From Burkholderiales bacterium (GTDB lineage Bacteria > Pseudomonadota > Gammaproteobacteria > Burkholderiales > UBA11063): DNA of 64,000 bases. The notes beneath the pieces are model-generated. The model did not search any database, had not been told where the DNA came from, and worked only from the letters and a program-made list of their open reading frames with translations. Numbering within the stretch: the stretch's first letter is position 1; each line of letters begins with the position of its first letter. A program made the position numbers and the translations under genes. The DNA lies in the NCBI GenBank assembly GCA_019748155.1, contig JAIEPY010000022.1, positions 16,444 through 80,443 on the forward strand, written 5' to 3'. Shown here in pieces: positions 23,197 to 36,400 of this stretch.

Positions 23197-23928
23197 GTGG
23201 CAGGACATAGTAAATGGGCAAATATTAAGCATCGTAAAGCAGCGTCTGATGCGAAGAAAAGTAAAATTACCACTCGTATGGTTAAGGAAATCACTATTGC
23301 TGCCAAAATGGGCGGTAGTGATGTAGGTTCTAACCCGCGTCTACGTTTAGCGGTAGAAAAAGCCCGCGAGAATAATGTTCCTAAAGATAATGTAGAACGT
23401 GCAATTAAGCGAGGGTCTGGTGAACTGGAAGGCGTCGATTATGTCGAGCTACGCTTTGAAGGTTATGGTATTGCTGGCGCTGGGATTATTGTTGATTGTC
23501 TGACGGATAATAATACCCGGACTGTTGCAGAAGTTCGTCATGCGTTTAATAAATATCATGGAAACATGGGAACAGATGGCTGCGTATCATTCCAATTCAA
23601 GCATTGTGGTCAATTAATTTTTGCACCAGGCACAAATGAAGACGCATTGATGGAAGCTGCTTTGGATGCCGGAGCAGAAGATGTGATAACTAATGATGAT
23701 GGTAGCTTGGAAGTAATTACTGCACCACATGATTACGTTGAAGTTAAAAATGCTCTTGAAGCTAAAGGATTTAGCGCAGAATTAGCCGAAGTTACAATGA
23801 AGCCAAATACGGAAACTGAACTAACCGGTGAAGATGCAAAAAAAATGCAGCGCTTATTAGATGCTTTTGAAGAGCTGGATGATGTACAAGATGTTTACAC
23901 TAACGCAGTGATGAATGAAGAAGAGTAA
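23197..23928 (+). CDS. YebC/PmpR family protein
   Basis: GTG start; '[23 protein letters not shown]'. Confidence 0.95.
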   Translation: MAGHSKWANIKHRKAASDAKKSKITTRMVKEITIAAKMGGSDVGSNPRLRLAVEKARENNVPKDNVERAIKRGSGELEGVDYVELRFEGYGIAGAGIIVDCLTDNNTRTVAEVRHAFNKYHGNMGTDGCVSFQFKHCGQLIFAPGTNEDALMEAALDAGAEDVITNDDGSLEVITAPHDYVEVKNALEAKGFSAELAEVTMKPNTETELTGEDAKKMQRLLDAFEELDDVQDVYTNAVMNEEE

Positions 23929-24005
23929 TCAATATACTTTGAATGCTCACTATCTGAGCTTTGATGTATATACTCTTAGCAATAATGATGAATGCGACGA
24001 GTATA

Positions 24006-24033
24006 CCCACCTTTTAAACGGTGGGTTTGTTTT
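24006..24033 (+). terminator. Rho-independent terminator after yebC
   Basis: 'cccacc-ttttaaac-ggtggg-tttgtttt'. Confidence 0.75.
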
Positions 24034-24048
24034 ATGGAATAGTATTGA

Positions 24049-24933
24049 ATGAGTTCAAGTTATATACAGAAATTTATCTTTGAGAATTTACCTGTCAAAG
24101 GGTCTTTAGTGGTATTAGACGATGCCTGGTTAACGATTGCGGAGCAAAAAATATACCCAGATGGACTTAGACAACTTTTGGGGAAGTTATTAGCCGCAAA
24201 TGTGCTTTTAACCAGTAACCTAAAATTTGATGGTAAGGTTATTTGCCAAATTCAAGATAATCCACATTTTAATTTGGTTGTTAGCGAGTGTAGTAATCAA
24301 TATCATATCCGCGCAACCGCCAAATTTACAGCCAAGGATGAAGCGATGCTTGATTACTCTAACTATTTACAAGAAGGGCGATTGGTAGTTAGTATCGATT
24401 CAAAGACGGAGGGTAATTTATATCAAAGTATCATTGCTTTTAATGGTTCTGAAGTTAGTGAAATATTGAATAATTATATGATACAGTCAGAGCAACTTAA
24501 AAGTTGGTTTTTTTTGGCATACACTGAAAACAAAGTGGTTGGTTTTATGTTGCAGCAGTTACCTGATACCCATCAGTTACATTTAGATGATATTGAACGA
24601 GTTTTTATGCTCGCCAGCACCTTAACTACTCATGAACTATTGCTTGATGATTTAGAACGTATTATTACTAAACTATTCAACGAAGATAATGTAGTTGTAA
24701 TGCCACAACATCCGGTAACCTTCGCTTGTAGTTGTAGTCGACAACGCGTGGGTGAAATTTTACGCAACCTAGGTAAAGATGAGTTAACGACTTTAATTCG
24801 TGAACAAGGTAATATTTCCGTCGACTGCGATTATTGTAATACAGAATATCGCTTTACTGAATATGAACTTTCTCAGTTTATTCTTCAATTATCAATTGAA
24901 GATTTGGCGCCTATTTCTACCCAAATTAATTAA
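24049..24933 (+). CDS. hslO: Redox-regulated chaperone Hsp33
   Basis: C-terminal CxC...CxxC zinc/redox switch 'FACSCSRQRVGEILRNLGKDEL...ISVDCDYCNTEYRF'. Confidence 0.9.
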   Translation: MSSSYIQKFIFENLPVKGSLVVLDDAWLTIAEQKIYPDGLRQLLGKLLAANVLLTSNLKFDGKVICQIQDNPHFNLVVSECSNQYHIRATAKFTAKDEAMLDYSNYLQEGRLVVSIDSKTEGNLYQSIIAFNGSEVSEILNNYMIQSEQLKSWFFLAYTENKVVGFMLQQLPDTHQLHLDDIERVFMLASTLTTHELLLDDLERIITKLFNEDNVVVMPQHPVTFACSCSRQRVGEILRNLGKDELTTLIREQGNISVDCDYCNTEYRFTEYELSQFILQLSIEDLAPISTQIN

Positions 24934-24958
24934 AGCATGAGACGTATATGGTAAAACT

Positions 24959-26152
24959 TTATTTACCAAATTTTTTTATCGTCTCATCATGTCGCGAGTC
25001 AGCCTCAGTATGTTGGTATTTCATCGTTGTTTCCAGCATACTGTGGCGTAGATTTTCTTTGACAACCCGAATATCGATTCCTGCATCCACTTGGTGTGTC
25101 GCTGAAGTATGTCGCATCCAGTGAGTTGATACTCGCGCAATCACAAAGGCACTTGCTGGATCATTGGCTTTAAGCTCATCCGCTAGGTTATTGCAAGTAG
25201 TTTTAATAATTTTATAGAGCATGGAGTCGCTAATTGGCTTTAATTTACCATATTTACTATAGATTAAGGGTAATTCAGTTTCTAGCGGATTAGGATATTC
25301 TGCTAAACCAAGTGACTTGCGATAACGAATTAATGCACTGAGCAGCTCATTCGGGACCGGTATTTCTCCGTACTTATTGCCTTTACCGACAACCTTTAAC
25401 CACCATTGACTACGTTTACTTACAAAATCTGCCATGCGTGCATTGATTACTTCACTACGTCTGCAGCCAGTTAGATAAAGTAAGCTAAATATCCATCTTG
25501 TTCGTTCATATTCAAATTTACTCTTTGCATTATCTTGTGGTAAAGTTTCAATGAATTCACGCAGATAATCCCATTCACGAACAGTTAGGAAGCGTTCAAC
25601 GCCATGCGGGACTTTGATTTTTTGGCGAATCAAACGGAAGGGGTTGCGTGTCAGATATCCTGCATCAATTAGGTACTGATAAAGACTACCTAAAATTTGT
25701 AAATTTAACTTAACACTAGAATTAGATAAACCTTTTACAAATGGTTTCCATTCCGGGTGCGTCCGTGGTTTTGATGGACCACACCAAAAGTCTTGTGGAG
25801 TTGGCATTTGTAAAAAATCCTGATATTCCTGAATTGCTTCACGGCTTACTTGCTTTAAACTAAGATTTTCATGCATTAACCACATTAAAAAACGCTCAGA
25901 ACTTTGCCGATACGAAGTAAGAGTATGTTGGCTATGGCGAAACTCCATCAGCCATGTTCTGACTGCCTCGATATCATTGGTTGCATTAATACTACTATTT
26001 TGTGAAAATAATTTCACATCATCAAGCTGCTGTGCCACATTGTGGATAATTACGTTATTGTCGGTATTCATAAGAGCCCCATGCATTATTGAGTCGAATA
26101 AGTCGCATTTTATCATTATCAATAGTCTCGTTGTTATATAAATTGTATCCAA
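24959..26152 (-). CDS. Tyrosine-type site-specific recombinase/integrase
   Basis: 'LTGCRRSEVINARM' (Arg I), 'HWMRHTSATHQVDAGIDIRVVKENLRHSMLETTMKYQH' (HxxR...H...Y); exact start uncertain. Confidence 0.88.
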   Translation of the reverse strand: MDTIYITTRLLIMIKCDLFDSIMHGALMNTDNNVIIHNVAQQLDDVKLFSQNSSINATNDIEAVRTWLMEFRHSQHTLTSYRQSSERFLMWLMHENLSLKQVSREAIQEYQDFLQMPTPQDFWCGPSKPRTHPEWKPFVKGLSNSSVKLNLQILGSLYQYLIDAGYLTRNPFRLIRQKIKVPHGVERFLTVREWDYLREFIETLPQDNAKSKFEYERTRWIFSLLYLTGCRRSEVINARMADFVSKRSQWWLKVVGKGNKYGEIPVPNELLSALIRYRKSLGLAEYPNPLETELPLIYSKYGKLKPISDSMLYKIIKTTCNNLADELKANDPASAFVIARVSTHWMRHTSATHQVDAGIDIRVVKENLRHSMLETTMKYQHTEADSRHDETIKKFGK

Positions 26153-26419
26153 AAATTGACAACATTTGTTTGCTTTTTAGTTCATCATAACCATCTGTAA
26201 TAGTTATGTTCTAAAATAAGACAAAGCTTATATATACTCGCCATCTTTGAACCTTGGAACTTTGTCACATCTCAAAAAAGACTCGTCACCTACTACTGAG
26301 AATACTACATTCTTATTTCGGGTTGATAATGCGAATCAGTTCTTTCAAAGATAAATGGCAATGTGCTATAATCGCGTGTATTAATAAGCCTGTTTTTATG
26401 AAATGAAACCACCAGAACT

Positions 26420-27085
26420 ATGATAGCCAGCAACAGTATCAAACTTAATTCTGCTAATTTTGATTATTATATATTGCGAATTAGCCCGACAACCGAACTG
26501 GAACAAATTGCCAGTAAACTTGCAACCTTGCGTGAATTTGATGCTACTGGTAAATATTTGGTTTTAGAATGTGATGCTAAACCTGATATGAATCAATTCT
26601 CGACTCATTTGAGAAAGATTGATGAACTAGCGGCTAAATTTGCTTTAGAGGTTAAGTTTATTGTTGCGAATCAGTTTATTTCAGCGGATAAAATTGATGG
26701 GCGAGCTGTTGTAAATCTTCCCGCGACTATTCAGTCCAAGCCGATATTAAACCAAACTTTGTTGATTGAAGAACCTGTACGTAGTGGAATCAAAGTTGAA
26801 AATAATGGTGACGTAATTATTACTACTTTAGTTTCACACAATGCGGAGATAATCGCTAGTGGTAATATTCATGTATATGGTGATTGCCGAGGGCGGGTAT
26901 TAGCGGGTAACGGTGGTAATAAAAAAGCCAAAATTTTCATTGCGCGTTTTAATGCTGAGTTAATTTCGATTGCAGGAATTTATCGGGTTATTGAAGATAA
27001 ATTACCCGATAATCTACATAATAAAGCAGTTCAGATATTTTTAGATGAAAAAGAACGGCTAAATGTAATACCTTTAGCCGTGTAA
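26420..27085 (+). CDS. minC: Septum site-determining protein MinC
   Basis: C-terminal 'GDVIITTLVSHNAEIIASGNIHVYGDCRGRVLAG'; followed by minD/minE. Confidence 0.9.
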   Translation: MIASNSIKLNSANFDYYILRISPTTELEQIASKLATLREFDATGKYLVLECDAKPDMNQFSTHLRKIDELAAKFALEVKFIVANQFISADKIDGRAVVNLPATIQSKPILNQTLLIEEPVRSGIKVENNGDVIITTLVSHNAEIIASGNIHVYGDCRGRVLAGNGGNKKAKIFIARFNAELISIAGIYRVIEDKLPDNLHNKAVQIFLDEKERLNVIPLAV

Positions 27086-27183
27086 TAAAAAAATAGACAA
27101 ATTTTTTGAAGTTATGATAATTAATGAGTATAAAGATGCGTGGCGGTACTAATCGCCATAAAATGCAATTTTTAGGAGCAAGT

Positions 27184-28005
27184 ATGGCTAAATTGGCAAG
27201 AATTGTTGTAGTCACATCAGGTAAGGGTGGAGTAGGTAAAACAACTACTTCCGCCAGTTTTGCGACTGGTTTAGCTCTAAAAGGGCATAAAACGGTGGTA
27301 ATTGATTTTGATATTGGTCTTCGTAATCTTGATTTGATTATGGGCTGTGAACGGCGAGTGGTTTATGATTTTGTCAATGTCATAAATGGTGAAGCAACAC
27401 TCCATCAAGCACTAATTAAAGATAAAAACTGCGATAATTTGTACGTGTTGGCTGCTTCACAAACTAAAGATAAAGAAGCGTTAACGCAAGATGGCGTTGA
27501 AAAAGTATTGGAAGAGCTTAAAAAAGATTTTGAATTCATTGTTTGTGATTCACCGGCAGGGATTGAAATGGGTGCGTTTATGGCATTATATTTTGCCGAT
27601 GAAGCATTGGTAGTAACTAATCCCGAAGTATCTTCAGTACGTGATTCTGATCGCATATTGGGGATTTTAGCTTCGAAGGCTAAGCGGGCAGTTGATGGGC
27701 GTGAAAAAGTTAAAGAGCATTTGATTATTACGCGTTATAATCCAGAGCGCGTCGAAAATGGTGATATGCTCTCAATTACTGATATTCAGGATATTCTACG
27801 AATCCCAGTTTTGGGTGTAGTTCCGGAATCAAAGGATGTTTTACAAGCCTCAAATACTGGCTCTCCTGCAATCAATTTAAGAGGAACGAATGTTTCTGAA
27901 GCTTATTTTGATTTGGTCGCACGATTTTTGGGTGAGGATAAGCCGATGCGTTATACTACGGCTGAAAAAAAAGGATTGTTGAAACGCATCTTTGGAGGAA
28001 ACTAG
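27184..28005 (+). CDS. minD: Septum site-determining ATPase MinD
   Basis: '[23 protein letters not shown]' deviant Walker A; C-terminal amphipathic '[11 protein letters not shown]'. Confidence 0.95.
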   Translation: MAKLARIVVVTSGKGGVGKTTTSASFATGLALKGHKTVVIDFDIGLRNLDLIMGCERRVVYDFVNVINGEATLHQALIKDKNCDNLYVLAASQTKDKEALTQDGVEKVLEELKKDFEFIVCDSPAGIEMGAFMALYFADEALVVTNPEVSSVRDSDRILGILASKAKRAVDGREKVKEHLIITRYNPERVENGDMLSITDIQDILRIPVLGVVPESKDVLQASNTGSPAINLRGTNVSEAYFDLVARFLGEDKPMRYTTAEKKGLLKRIFGGN

Positions 28006-28006
28006 C

Positions 28007-29235
<1,229 letters not shown>

Positions 29236-29246
29236 TCTAGAGAATT

Positions 29247-30200
29247 ATGATGGCTGCTTCACGACGCTTGTCGATTCTAAGTGCGGGTTTTCTCGCACTT
29301 TTATTATCTTCATGTAGTTTACTGGGTACTAAGACTGTAACAAAGTCTTTAGTTACGAGTAAATATGTGGTAATTGGAGATAATGGCGTAATCAAAATGT
29401 CTGATGATGGACATATTTGGACTAACGATAACTCAAGTGAAAGTAATCTTTGGAATTCTTTAAATATTGCCAATGGACAGTTTATCGCAGTTGGTATGAA
29501 TGGCGCGGTTAGCTATTCAGCAGATGCAATCAATTGGTCAGATGTGTATAGCCATGATCACCGGGTTTGGCTTTATGATGTTATTTTTGCTAATAAACGC
29601 TATGTTGCGGTAGGTATGGGTGGCATGGTTGTTAGTTCTACTAATTTACATGATTGGCAGCAAGCCAAGACTAATTCTAAATCATGGTTAACCAGTGTCA
29701 GTTATGGTAGTGGTTCTTTTATTATTAGTGGCGCTAATGGTACATTACTTAAATCACAGGATGGCTTGGCTTGGCAGCTTGAAAGTTCTCCTACACAAGA
29801 ATGGCTAAGTACAGTTCGGTTTGTGAATAATAAATTTTTGGTACTTGGTTCAAGCGGTACAATATTAAGCTCCGCTACGGGTGAATCATGGCAGCTTTTA
29901 TCTTCTCCAACCAAAGCTTGGCTTTATGGTATTAGCTATGGAGCCGGTCGCTATACTATTGTTGGTGAAAACTCAACTATTTTAAGTTCTGAAGATGGTA
30001 AAAATTGGTCAATTGTAAGACATAAACTAGCCAAAAATACCACCTTGCGTTCTATTATCTACGCGGATAACCAGTTTATTGTGGTTGGTGCCCATGGTTT
30101 GATTGCCACTTCACATGATGGTTTAATCTGGCAGAAACAACACTCAGAAACAACGCGAGGACTATATTCAGTTGTTCATTATTCTGACCAGATCAAATAA
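29247..30200 (+). CDS. Predicted lipoprotein with WD/YCF48-like beta-propeller repeats
   Basis: Lipobox 'LLLSSC'; repeated 'S.DG..W....' and 'G.NGT(I/L)L.S.DG..W' units of about 40 aa. Confidence 0.7.
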   Translation: MMAASRRLSILSAGFLALLLSSCSLLGTKTVTKSLVTSKYVVIGDNGVIKMSDDGHIWTNDNSSESNLWNSLNIANGQFIAVGMNGAVSYSADAINWSDVYSHDHRVWLYDVIFANKRYVAVGMGGMVVSSTNLHDWQQAKTNSKSWLTSVSYGSGSFIISGANGTLLKSQDGLAWQLESSPTQEWLSTVRFVNNKFLVLGSSGTILSSATGESWQLLSSPTKAWLYGISYGAGRYTIVGENSTILSSEDGKNWSIVRHKLAKNTTLRSIIYADNQFIVVGAHGLIATSHDGLIWQKQHSETTRGLYSVVHYSDQIK

Positions 30201-30225
30201 AGCCATAATCTTTTTGCAAAATTAA

Positions 30226-33048
30226 TCAATGAGCGGCACCCCAATTATTTGCGGCTTTAACTTCAACTTCCAGCGGAACGGCTAATTGCGTTTTTTCATT
30301 CATTAAGCGTGCTAGATTGGCCATAACAATCTCAACTTCATTATTTGGTACCTGAAAGATTAATTCATCATGTACTTGCAATATCATTTTAGTTTGTAAA
30401 TCTTCCTGAGCTAACCATTGATTAACATTGAGCATAGCGATTTTAATAATATCAGCAGCAGAGCCTTGCATCGGTGCATTGAGTGCTAAACGTTCTTCAG
30501 CCTGGCGCAGGATATTATTACCAGAATTAATGTTTGCCAGATAGATTTTACGACCATAGATGGTTTCTACATAGCCATCACGATGGGCAAATTTTTTGAT
30601 GTTTTCCATAAAGGCACTCACGCTAGGGTACTGAGCAAAGTAGTTATCAATGTATAGCTTAGCTGCAGCACGTTCAATTTTTAATTCTTTAGCCAAACCA
30701 AAAACTGATTTACCATAGATTAAACCAAAATTAATTGATTTGGCATAGCGCCGTTCATCTTTGCTAATCTCTTCAATGGGTTTATGAAAGATTTGGCTAG
30801 CTGTGGCTAAATGAATATCAGCTCCGCTATTAAACGCAGCAATCAAGTTTTTATCCTGACTGATGTGGGCTAATATTCTAAGTTCTATCTGTGAATAGTC
30901 GGCACAAATTAGCTGACAGCCATCTGGTACAATAAAACACTCACGAATTGCTTGCCCATAGTCACTCCGTACTGGAATATTTTGTAAATTGGGATCCTTG
31001 GAAGATAGTCTGCCGGAGGTTACAATAGTCTGCTCAAGTGAAGTATGAACTAATTGCTCGCTATCTGCATATTCCGGGAGTCTATCAATATAGGTATTAA
31101 GGAGTTTATTTAGATAGCGGTATTCCAGCAATTCATCCGCAATGCTAAAACCAGCAGCTGCTAAAATGGATAATGATTCTTCATCCGTAGAATAGCCACT
31201 GGTATTTTTTTTAATTCCATTGGTAGGTAGTTTTAATTGATTGAATAAAATATCCTGAAGCTGCTTAGGTGAATTGACATTAAAGACGCACTTTGCCTGC
31301 ATTTGAATTGAATCTTCCAACTTACGCAATTTATCATGCATTTCCTGTGATAAAAGCTTTAAACGAGTAATATCAATTTTCATCCCGACTTTTTCCAGCT
31401 GAAATAATAGTCCGGCAAGTGGTAATTCCACTTGTAAATAAAGCTTTTGTTCTTCTTGGCTTAAAGATAAAAGAATATTCTGGTGCACTTCCAATATGTT
31501 TTGTGAGTTAGCGGTGATAAAAGTTAGCTTTTCTTGTGCTCCGAGAGTACTAAAGTTAATTCGTTTGGCGCCTTTACCTAAAAATTCAGCATAACTTTGA
31601 CATTGAGCTTGAGGAATAATACGGTTAATGATTGAGGCTAAATCATTAGTTTGTAGTGAGTTTTGAATATAACTAGCAAGTTGCAGATCTCCAGTTACTG
31701 AATTTAGACTGATATTATATTGTGCTAAGATATAAAGTTGTTTTTTATAATCAAAACAGATTTTGGGTAATTCACTTTGCCAGTATTTAGCTAAAATTAA
31801 TAACTTTTGTTGAGTTTCGCTATCATCTGCAAAAAGTAATTCTTGAGTATTTGTATTAGACAGCTCAATTAGATAAAGGGTAGTGTTGCTGATGATTGCG
31901 ACGGCACACAGTTGTGAGCTTGTGTTGCTATTATCATCAAGATAAATATTAAACGCAGTTTCTTTAGCTTCAGCAATCAGCATGCTAATCACGCTTTGTA
32001 GTTCGGCTACGGTTTGTATCTTAGCAATATGCTTATTTTGTGGTGCAGGCGCTATGTTTTGCTGGTAATCACTGTTCGCATTACTCGAAAATAGATCGCT
32101 ATCTTCTTCTATTGAGTCGCTGGTAGTGCTTACTATGCTACTTGAGTTACTAACGAGGGAAGCAGTCGCTGGTGTAATTGTTGCAAGTTGTGCTTCTGCT
32201 TCTTTTAACCAGGTGCGGAAATTTAATTCACGGTAAACCTCAGCAAGTTTACTCCAATTCGCTGATTTTAACCGGAGATTTTCAAGTCTATTAATATCAT
32301 AACTATCAATGTTAACCTGACAGTCAATTGTAATTAGTTTTTGTGCGGTTGGTAGCCATTCAATTGCCTGACGGAAATTTTCGCCAACCACTCCGGATAG
32401 TTTCTCTTGATTGATGATTAAGTTAGCGATTGAGTCAAATTCTGTTAACCATTTTTGTGCAGTTTTAGGGCCGCATTTATGTACACCTGGCACATTATCA
32501 ACACTATCGCCAATCAGCGAGAGGTAGTCAATTATTTGATCAGGGCGCACGCCAAATTTGTCAATAACTCCATGATGATCCAAGATTTCATTAGTCATGG
32601 TATTTACCAAAATAATCTTATCATCGACAATCTGTGCAAAATCCTTATCGCCAGTTGCAATTAAAATCTGGTAACCTAATGCTGCGTATTTTTTAGCAAT
32701 AGTTGCAATTACATCATCGGCTTCGACGCCATCTTGGATAATTACCGGAATCCCCAGATCTGCGATTAATTCATGGATATATGGGAATTGAACTTTGAGC
32801 TCATCTGGCGTTTCGCGGCGGTTGGCTTTGTATTCAGGATAAATTTCGTCTCGAAAAGTTTTACCTTTGGCATCAAAAACACAGACCCAGTTGGTGGTGG
32901 TATATTTCTTCTGCATTTGTTTAAGCATGTTAACAATGCCATAAATTGCATTGGTTGGCATTCCATTCGGTGCGCTTAGGTTTTTAACGGCGTAGAATGC
33001 GCGAAAGATAAATGATGATCCGTCGATAAGTAAAATTGTCTTATTCAT
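30226..33048 (-). CDS. polA: DNA polymerase I
   Basis: 940 aa; 5'-nuclease 'LLIDGSSFIFRAFYAVKNLS', polymerase 'QLICADYSQIELRILAHIS', 'LQVHDELIFQVP'. Confidence 0.96.
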   Translation of the reverse strand: MNKTILLIDGSSFIFRAFYAVKNLSAPNGMPTNAIYGIVNMLKQMQKKYTTTNWVCVFDAKGKTFRDEIYPEYKANRRETPDELKVQFPYIHELIADLGIPVIIQDGVEADDVIATIAKKYAALGYQILIATGDKDFAQIVDDKIILVNTMTNEILDHHGVIDKFGVRPDQIIDYLSLIGDSVDNVPGVHKCGPKTAQKWLTEFDSIANLIINQEKLSGVVGENFRQAIEWLPTAQKLITIDCQVNIDSYDINRLENLRLKSANWSKLAEVYRELNFRTWLKEAEAQLATITPATASLVSNSSSIVSTTSDSIEEDSDLFSSNANSDYQQNIAPAPQNKHIAKIQTVAELQSVISMLIAEAKETAFNIYLDDNSNTSSQLCAVAIISNTTLYLIELSNTNTQELLFADDSETQQKLLILAKYWQSELPKICFDYKKQLYILAQYNISLNSVTGDLQLASYIQNSLQTNDLASIINRIIPQAQCQSYAEFLGKGAKRINFSTLGAQEKLTFITANSQNILEVHQNILLSLSQEEQKLYLQVELPLAGLLFQLEKVGMKIDITRLKLLSQEMHDKLRKLEDSIQMQAKCVFNVNSPKQLQDILFNQLKLPTNGIKKNTSGYSTDEESLSILAAAGFSIADELLEYRYLNKLLNTYIDRLPEYADSEQLVHTSLEQTIVTSGRLSSKDPNLQNIPVRSDYGQAIRECFIVPDGCQLICADYSQIELRILAHISQDKNLIAAFNSGADIHLATASQIFHKPIEEISKDERRYAKSINFGLIYGKSVFGLAKELKIERAAAKLYIDNYFAQYPSVSAFMENIKKFAHRDGYVETIYGRKIYLANINSGNNILRQAEERLALNAPMQGSAADIIKIAMLNVNQWLAQEDLQTKMILQVHDELIFQVPNNEVEIVMANLARLMNEKTQLAVPLEVEVKAANNWGAAH

Positions 33049-33111
33049 GTTTGGGTGTTTCTTTATTAGATTCGAAGCTGATCTTATTTTATTTGGGTTT
33101 TATTTGATGTA

Positions 33112-33187
33112 TGGTGGGGCGTGTCGGATTCGAACCGACGACCAACGGATTAAGAGTCCGCTGCTCTACCAACTGAGCTAACACCCC
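33112..33187 (-). tRNA. tRNA-Lys (anticodon CTT), CCA encoded
   Basis: Reverse complement GGGGTGTTAGCTCAGTTGGTAGAGCAGCGGACTCTTAATCCGTTGGTCGTCGGTTCGAATCCGACACGCCCCACCA folds as a full cloverleaf; loop CTCTTAA. Confidence 0.95.
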
Positions 33188-33409
33188 ATAGAGACGTAAT
33201 TTTAGCATGTGAGTAAATTTATGTGCGACTTTAATCTGCACCATAGCACTAAAATGGGACAAATTGAAAGTACTCTTTATTAAAAACCATCTCTAAAGTC
33301 TAATTTAAACAAGCAGCCCCATGATTATCTTTTCTTAGAGTTTCGAGCCTGTCCGAGTATAGTATAATTATGCGTTATTCTTTTTATAAAAAAATTGAGG
33401 TTTTAACTT

Positions 33410-36400
33410 ATGGCACAAAATGAATTGATTTCTGCATATCAGAATTTAGATCCATTACGTAAACGAATTTTACAGGTGGTTGCATTAGCTTATCGTGTAC
33501 CAACTGAACGTTATTATTATGGTTTTGATATAGTAAATTCTCATGGTCTATTTCTAAAATCATTATTAACACAATTGTCAGTCGATAACAAAGGTAAAGT
33601 CGTTACTGAAAAAGAGTATAAGCTATTAATAAATAGCTTGATAAAAGAGAAATTTTTATTAAACCGTCATGGTGATTGTGAGATTAATTTTGTGTTTTAT
33701 TTGTGTAAAGAAGCTCTAAGTCCTGAAAATATTAAACAGTCGCTTCCTTTGATTAGCGAGAATATGAGTTTCAACTCAAAAGTTAAATTTAATAGTTGGC
33801 ATAAATTTAATCTCTACGATGAAACCACAGTCTCACATGATGATATGCGACTCTTGAACATTGCAATTCATACCAATGATGTGAAAATTTTTGAAGCGAC
33901 TTGGAATGAAATGCAACAGCTTCAGGTTTTAACTATGTTTCGTCATTTATTTTATCGGGTTACGCTAGATGATGAATGGGTAAAATCACGTTTGGCGATT
34001 TATCAACAGATTTTGTGCGTGGTTAAATTAACTAGCGACGTTGGTTATGCTGCAGATCAGGTAAAAGATTATGATTGTTGGGTTAAATTATTTTTAACAC
34101 TACCACAGCCCAAAGAGCGCAAAAACTTTCCACTATTAAGTGCGCAATTAAATCAACTAAATATTCATTATGCGAATTATTCAATTATCGTGGGGCAAGA
34201 GACTAGCAATCAATGGGCAAAAAATTTTAGTGCTGCTCGTGAGTCATTAATCTTGGGTGAAGCTATTGATGCAGTTAAGAAATTTGAGTTATCAATTCGT
34301 GAATTTAGTACATTCGCGCCGCGTGATCATTGGTTTTGGCTAAGCGATGCGAGCATTTTATATATGATTGGCTTAATTCGTAGTGGCAAGGTAAGTAAAA
34401 TTGCGTCAACAATTGTTAACCGTCTGGATAAGCAACCACATTTGCAGGTGCTTACTATCATATTTGCGGGGATAAATTCGCTGGTTAATAATGATCTGGA
34501 AGCTGCCAAACATTATATTGCAATAGCTCGACCATTTTTTCTAAATTTGGCAAGTACTAACTTACGTAATATTACCGAATACGCACTTTACAGTTGGCTA
34601 TGTTTATTAGTGACGCCAGCGGAGCTTAAATGGGATACAGTTAAACATTATTTCAAAATATGTCAGGAGCAAAATTCCCCATTAGCTAAAACTATCTATA
34701 GCGAACTAATTTTAAATCATGAGCCTGATAACACGGCTGCGCAAGAAGCATTAAAACACTCTCCATATAATGGTTTGAATTTATTAGAACTAGTTTCGAT
34801 AAAAAAAGAATGGGAATATACGGTTGATAAATTAGCTGCATTACTTGCAACTAATGACGATGCTAAGGCTAAGAAGATTGCAGGCGCGGATAAGCGGTTA
34901 ATTTGGCTGTTAGATCCACTCAAAAGTGAGGTTGTGGTATTAGAACAGCAAGCCAAAAAAAATGGTGGCTGGACTGGTGGAAAAAATGTTACTACTACAC
35001 GCCTAGCCAAGCGAACCGATCTTGAGTATATTACACCGCAAGATAATGCGGGGATTTTTGCGCTCGAGCCAGACCCGTACCGTAAGAATAGTTATATTTG
35101 GAACTACTCACGCCTATTACTAAATTTGGTGGGGCATCCTAATTTGTTTGACTATAATAATCATGAGCTTCAGCTTGAGTTAATCAAAGATAATCCGGAA
35201 TTGATTGTTAAATCAACTAAAGATGGATTTAAATTACAGCTTTCACATATTGCTAAACAAAGTGGGATTGGCATTGAAAAAATTAGCGCGAGTAAATATA
35301 AATTGATTGAGTTTGATGAGCAAATGGTTAATCTTGGGCAATTGATCAATAAAGGGGTTACACTTCCAGTGGTAGCCAAAGATCGTTTATTGGATATTGT
35401 GTGTAAAACGAACCCAAATCTAAAAATTAATGCGGATATTGTCGATGAAAATTTACCGACGGCTGATGCTAATAGTACGCTGCATGTCCAATTAACTCCG
35501 AGTGGGGAAGGGTTGTTACTTAATGTGTTTATGCGTCCGTTTGGAACTAAAGGTGGCTATTATTTACCAGCGCAAGGTTTGAGCGCGCAAGTAACGCAGG
35601 ATAATAATGGTAAGCCAGTTAAATTAGTGCGTAAATTTAAGCTAGAAACTAGCCAATATAATGAGCTAGTTGATGGTTGCCCAATTCTAAATTTAGCTCA
35701 GCTAAGTAATTATGAATGGGACTTTGATGACCTTGAGCAAGCTTTACAGCTATTATCTGAGCTTCATACATATAAACAACAGGGGCATGCACTAAATATC
35801 GAGTGGCCAAAAGGTGAATCACTGAAATTCAAGGGAAATTTATCTACTCAAGGTTTGAAAATCAAGATTAAGAGTCAGCAACAATGGTTTGAATATGATG
35901 GCGAAATTGAGATTAATGACAATGAGGTGCTAAATTTAAAAACATTATTAAGCTTACTGGATGGAGACAATGGTAGTCGTTTTGTTAAGTTAGAAGATGG
36001 GCAATTCGTGGCGCTTACTGAGAGTTTTAGACTGCAATTAGCAGAATTAAAAACGATTAGTGAGGGTGATAAAGTCTTTAACTTAGGTAGCGGAGTTTTG
36101 GATGATTTGGCGAGTGAGGCAAATGAGGCTAAAGTTGATAAAAAGTGGCAAGAGCATATTAAAAATGTTCGGGCAAGAAGCCAGTTTACGCCAGTTCTTC
36201 CAACTACTTTGCAAGCTGAACTTCGCGATTATCAATTAGAAGGATTTAATTATTTATCGCGCTTGACTAACTGGAATATTGGTGCTTGTTTAGCCGATGA
36301 TATGGGATTGGGTAAGACGGTGCAGGCAATTGCCTTATTGTTGGAACAAGCAGAATATGGTCCAAGTTTGGTAATTGCGCCAACTTCAGTGTGTTTTAAT

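Noticed and set aside
33112-33187. tRNA-Lys as island attachment site
   Set aside because: The accessory genes lie on the 5' side of the tRNA, whereas integration usually uses the 3' end. No duplicate of the tRNA 3' end was noticed in the window.
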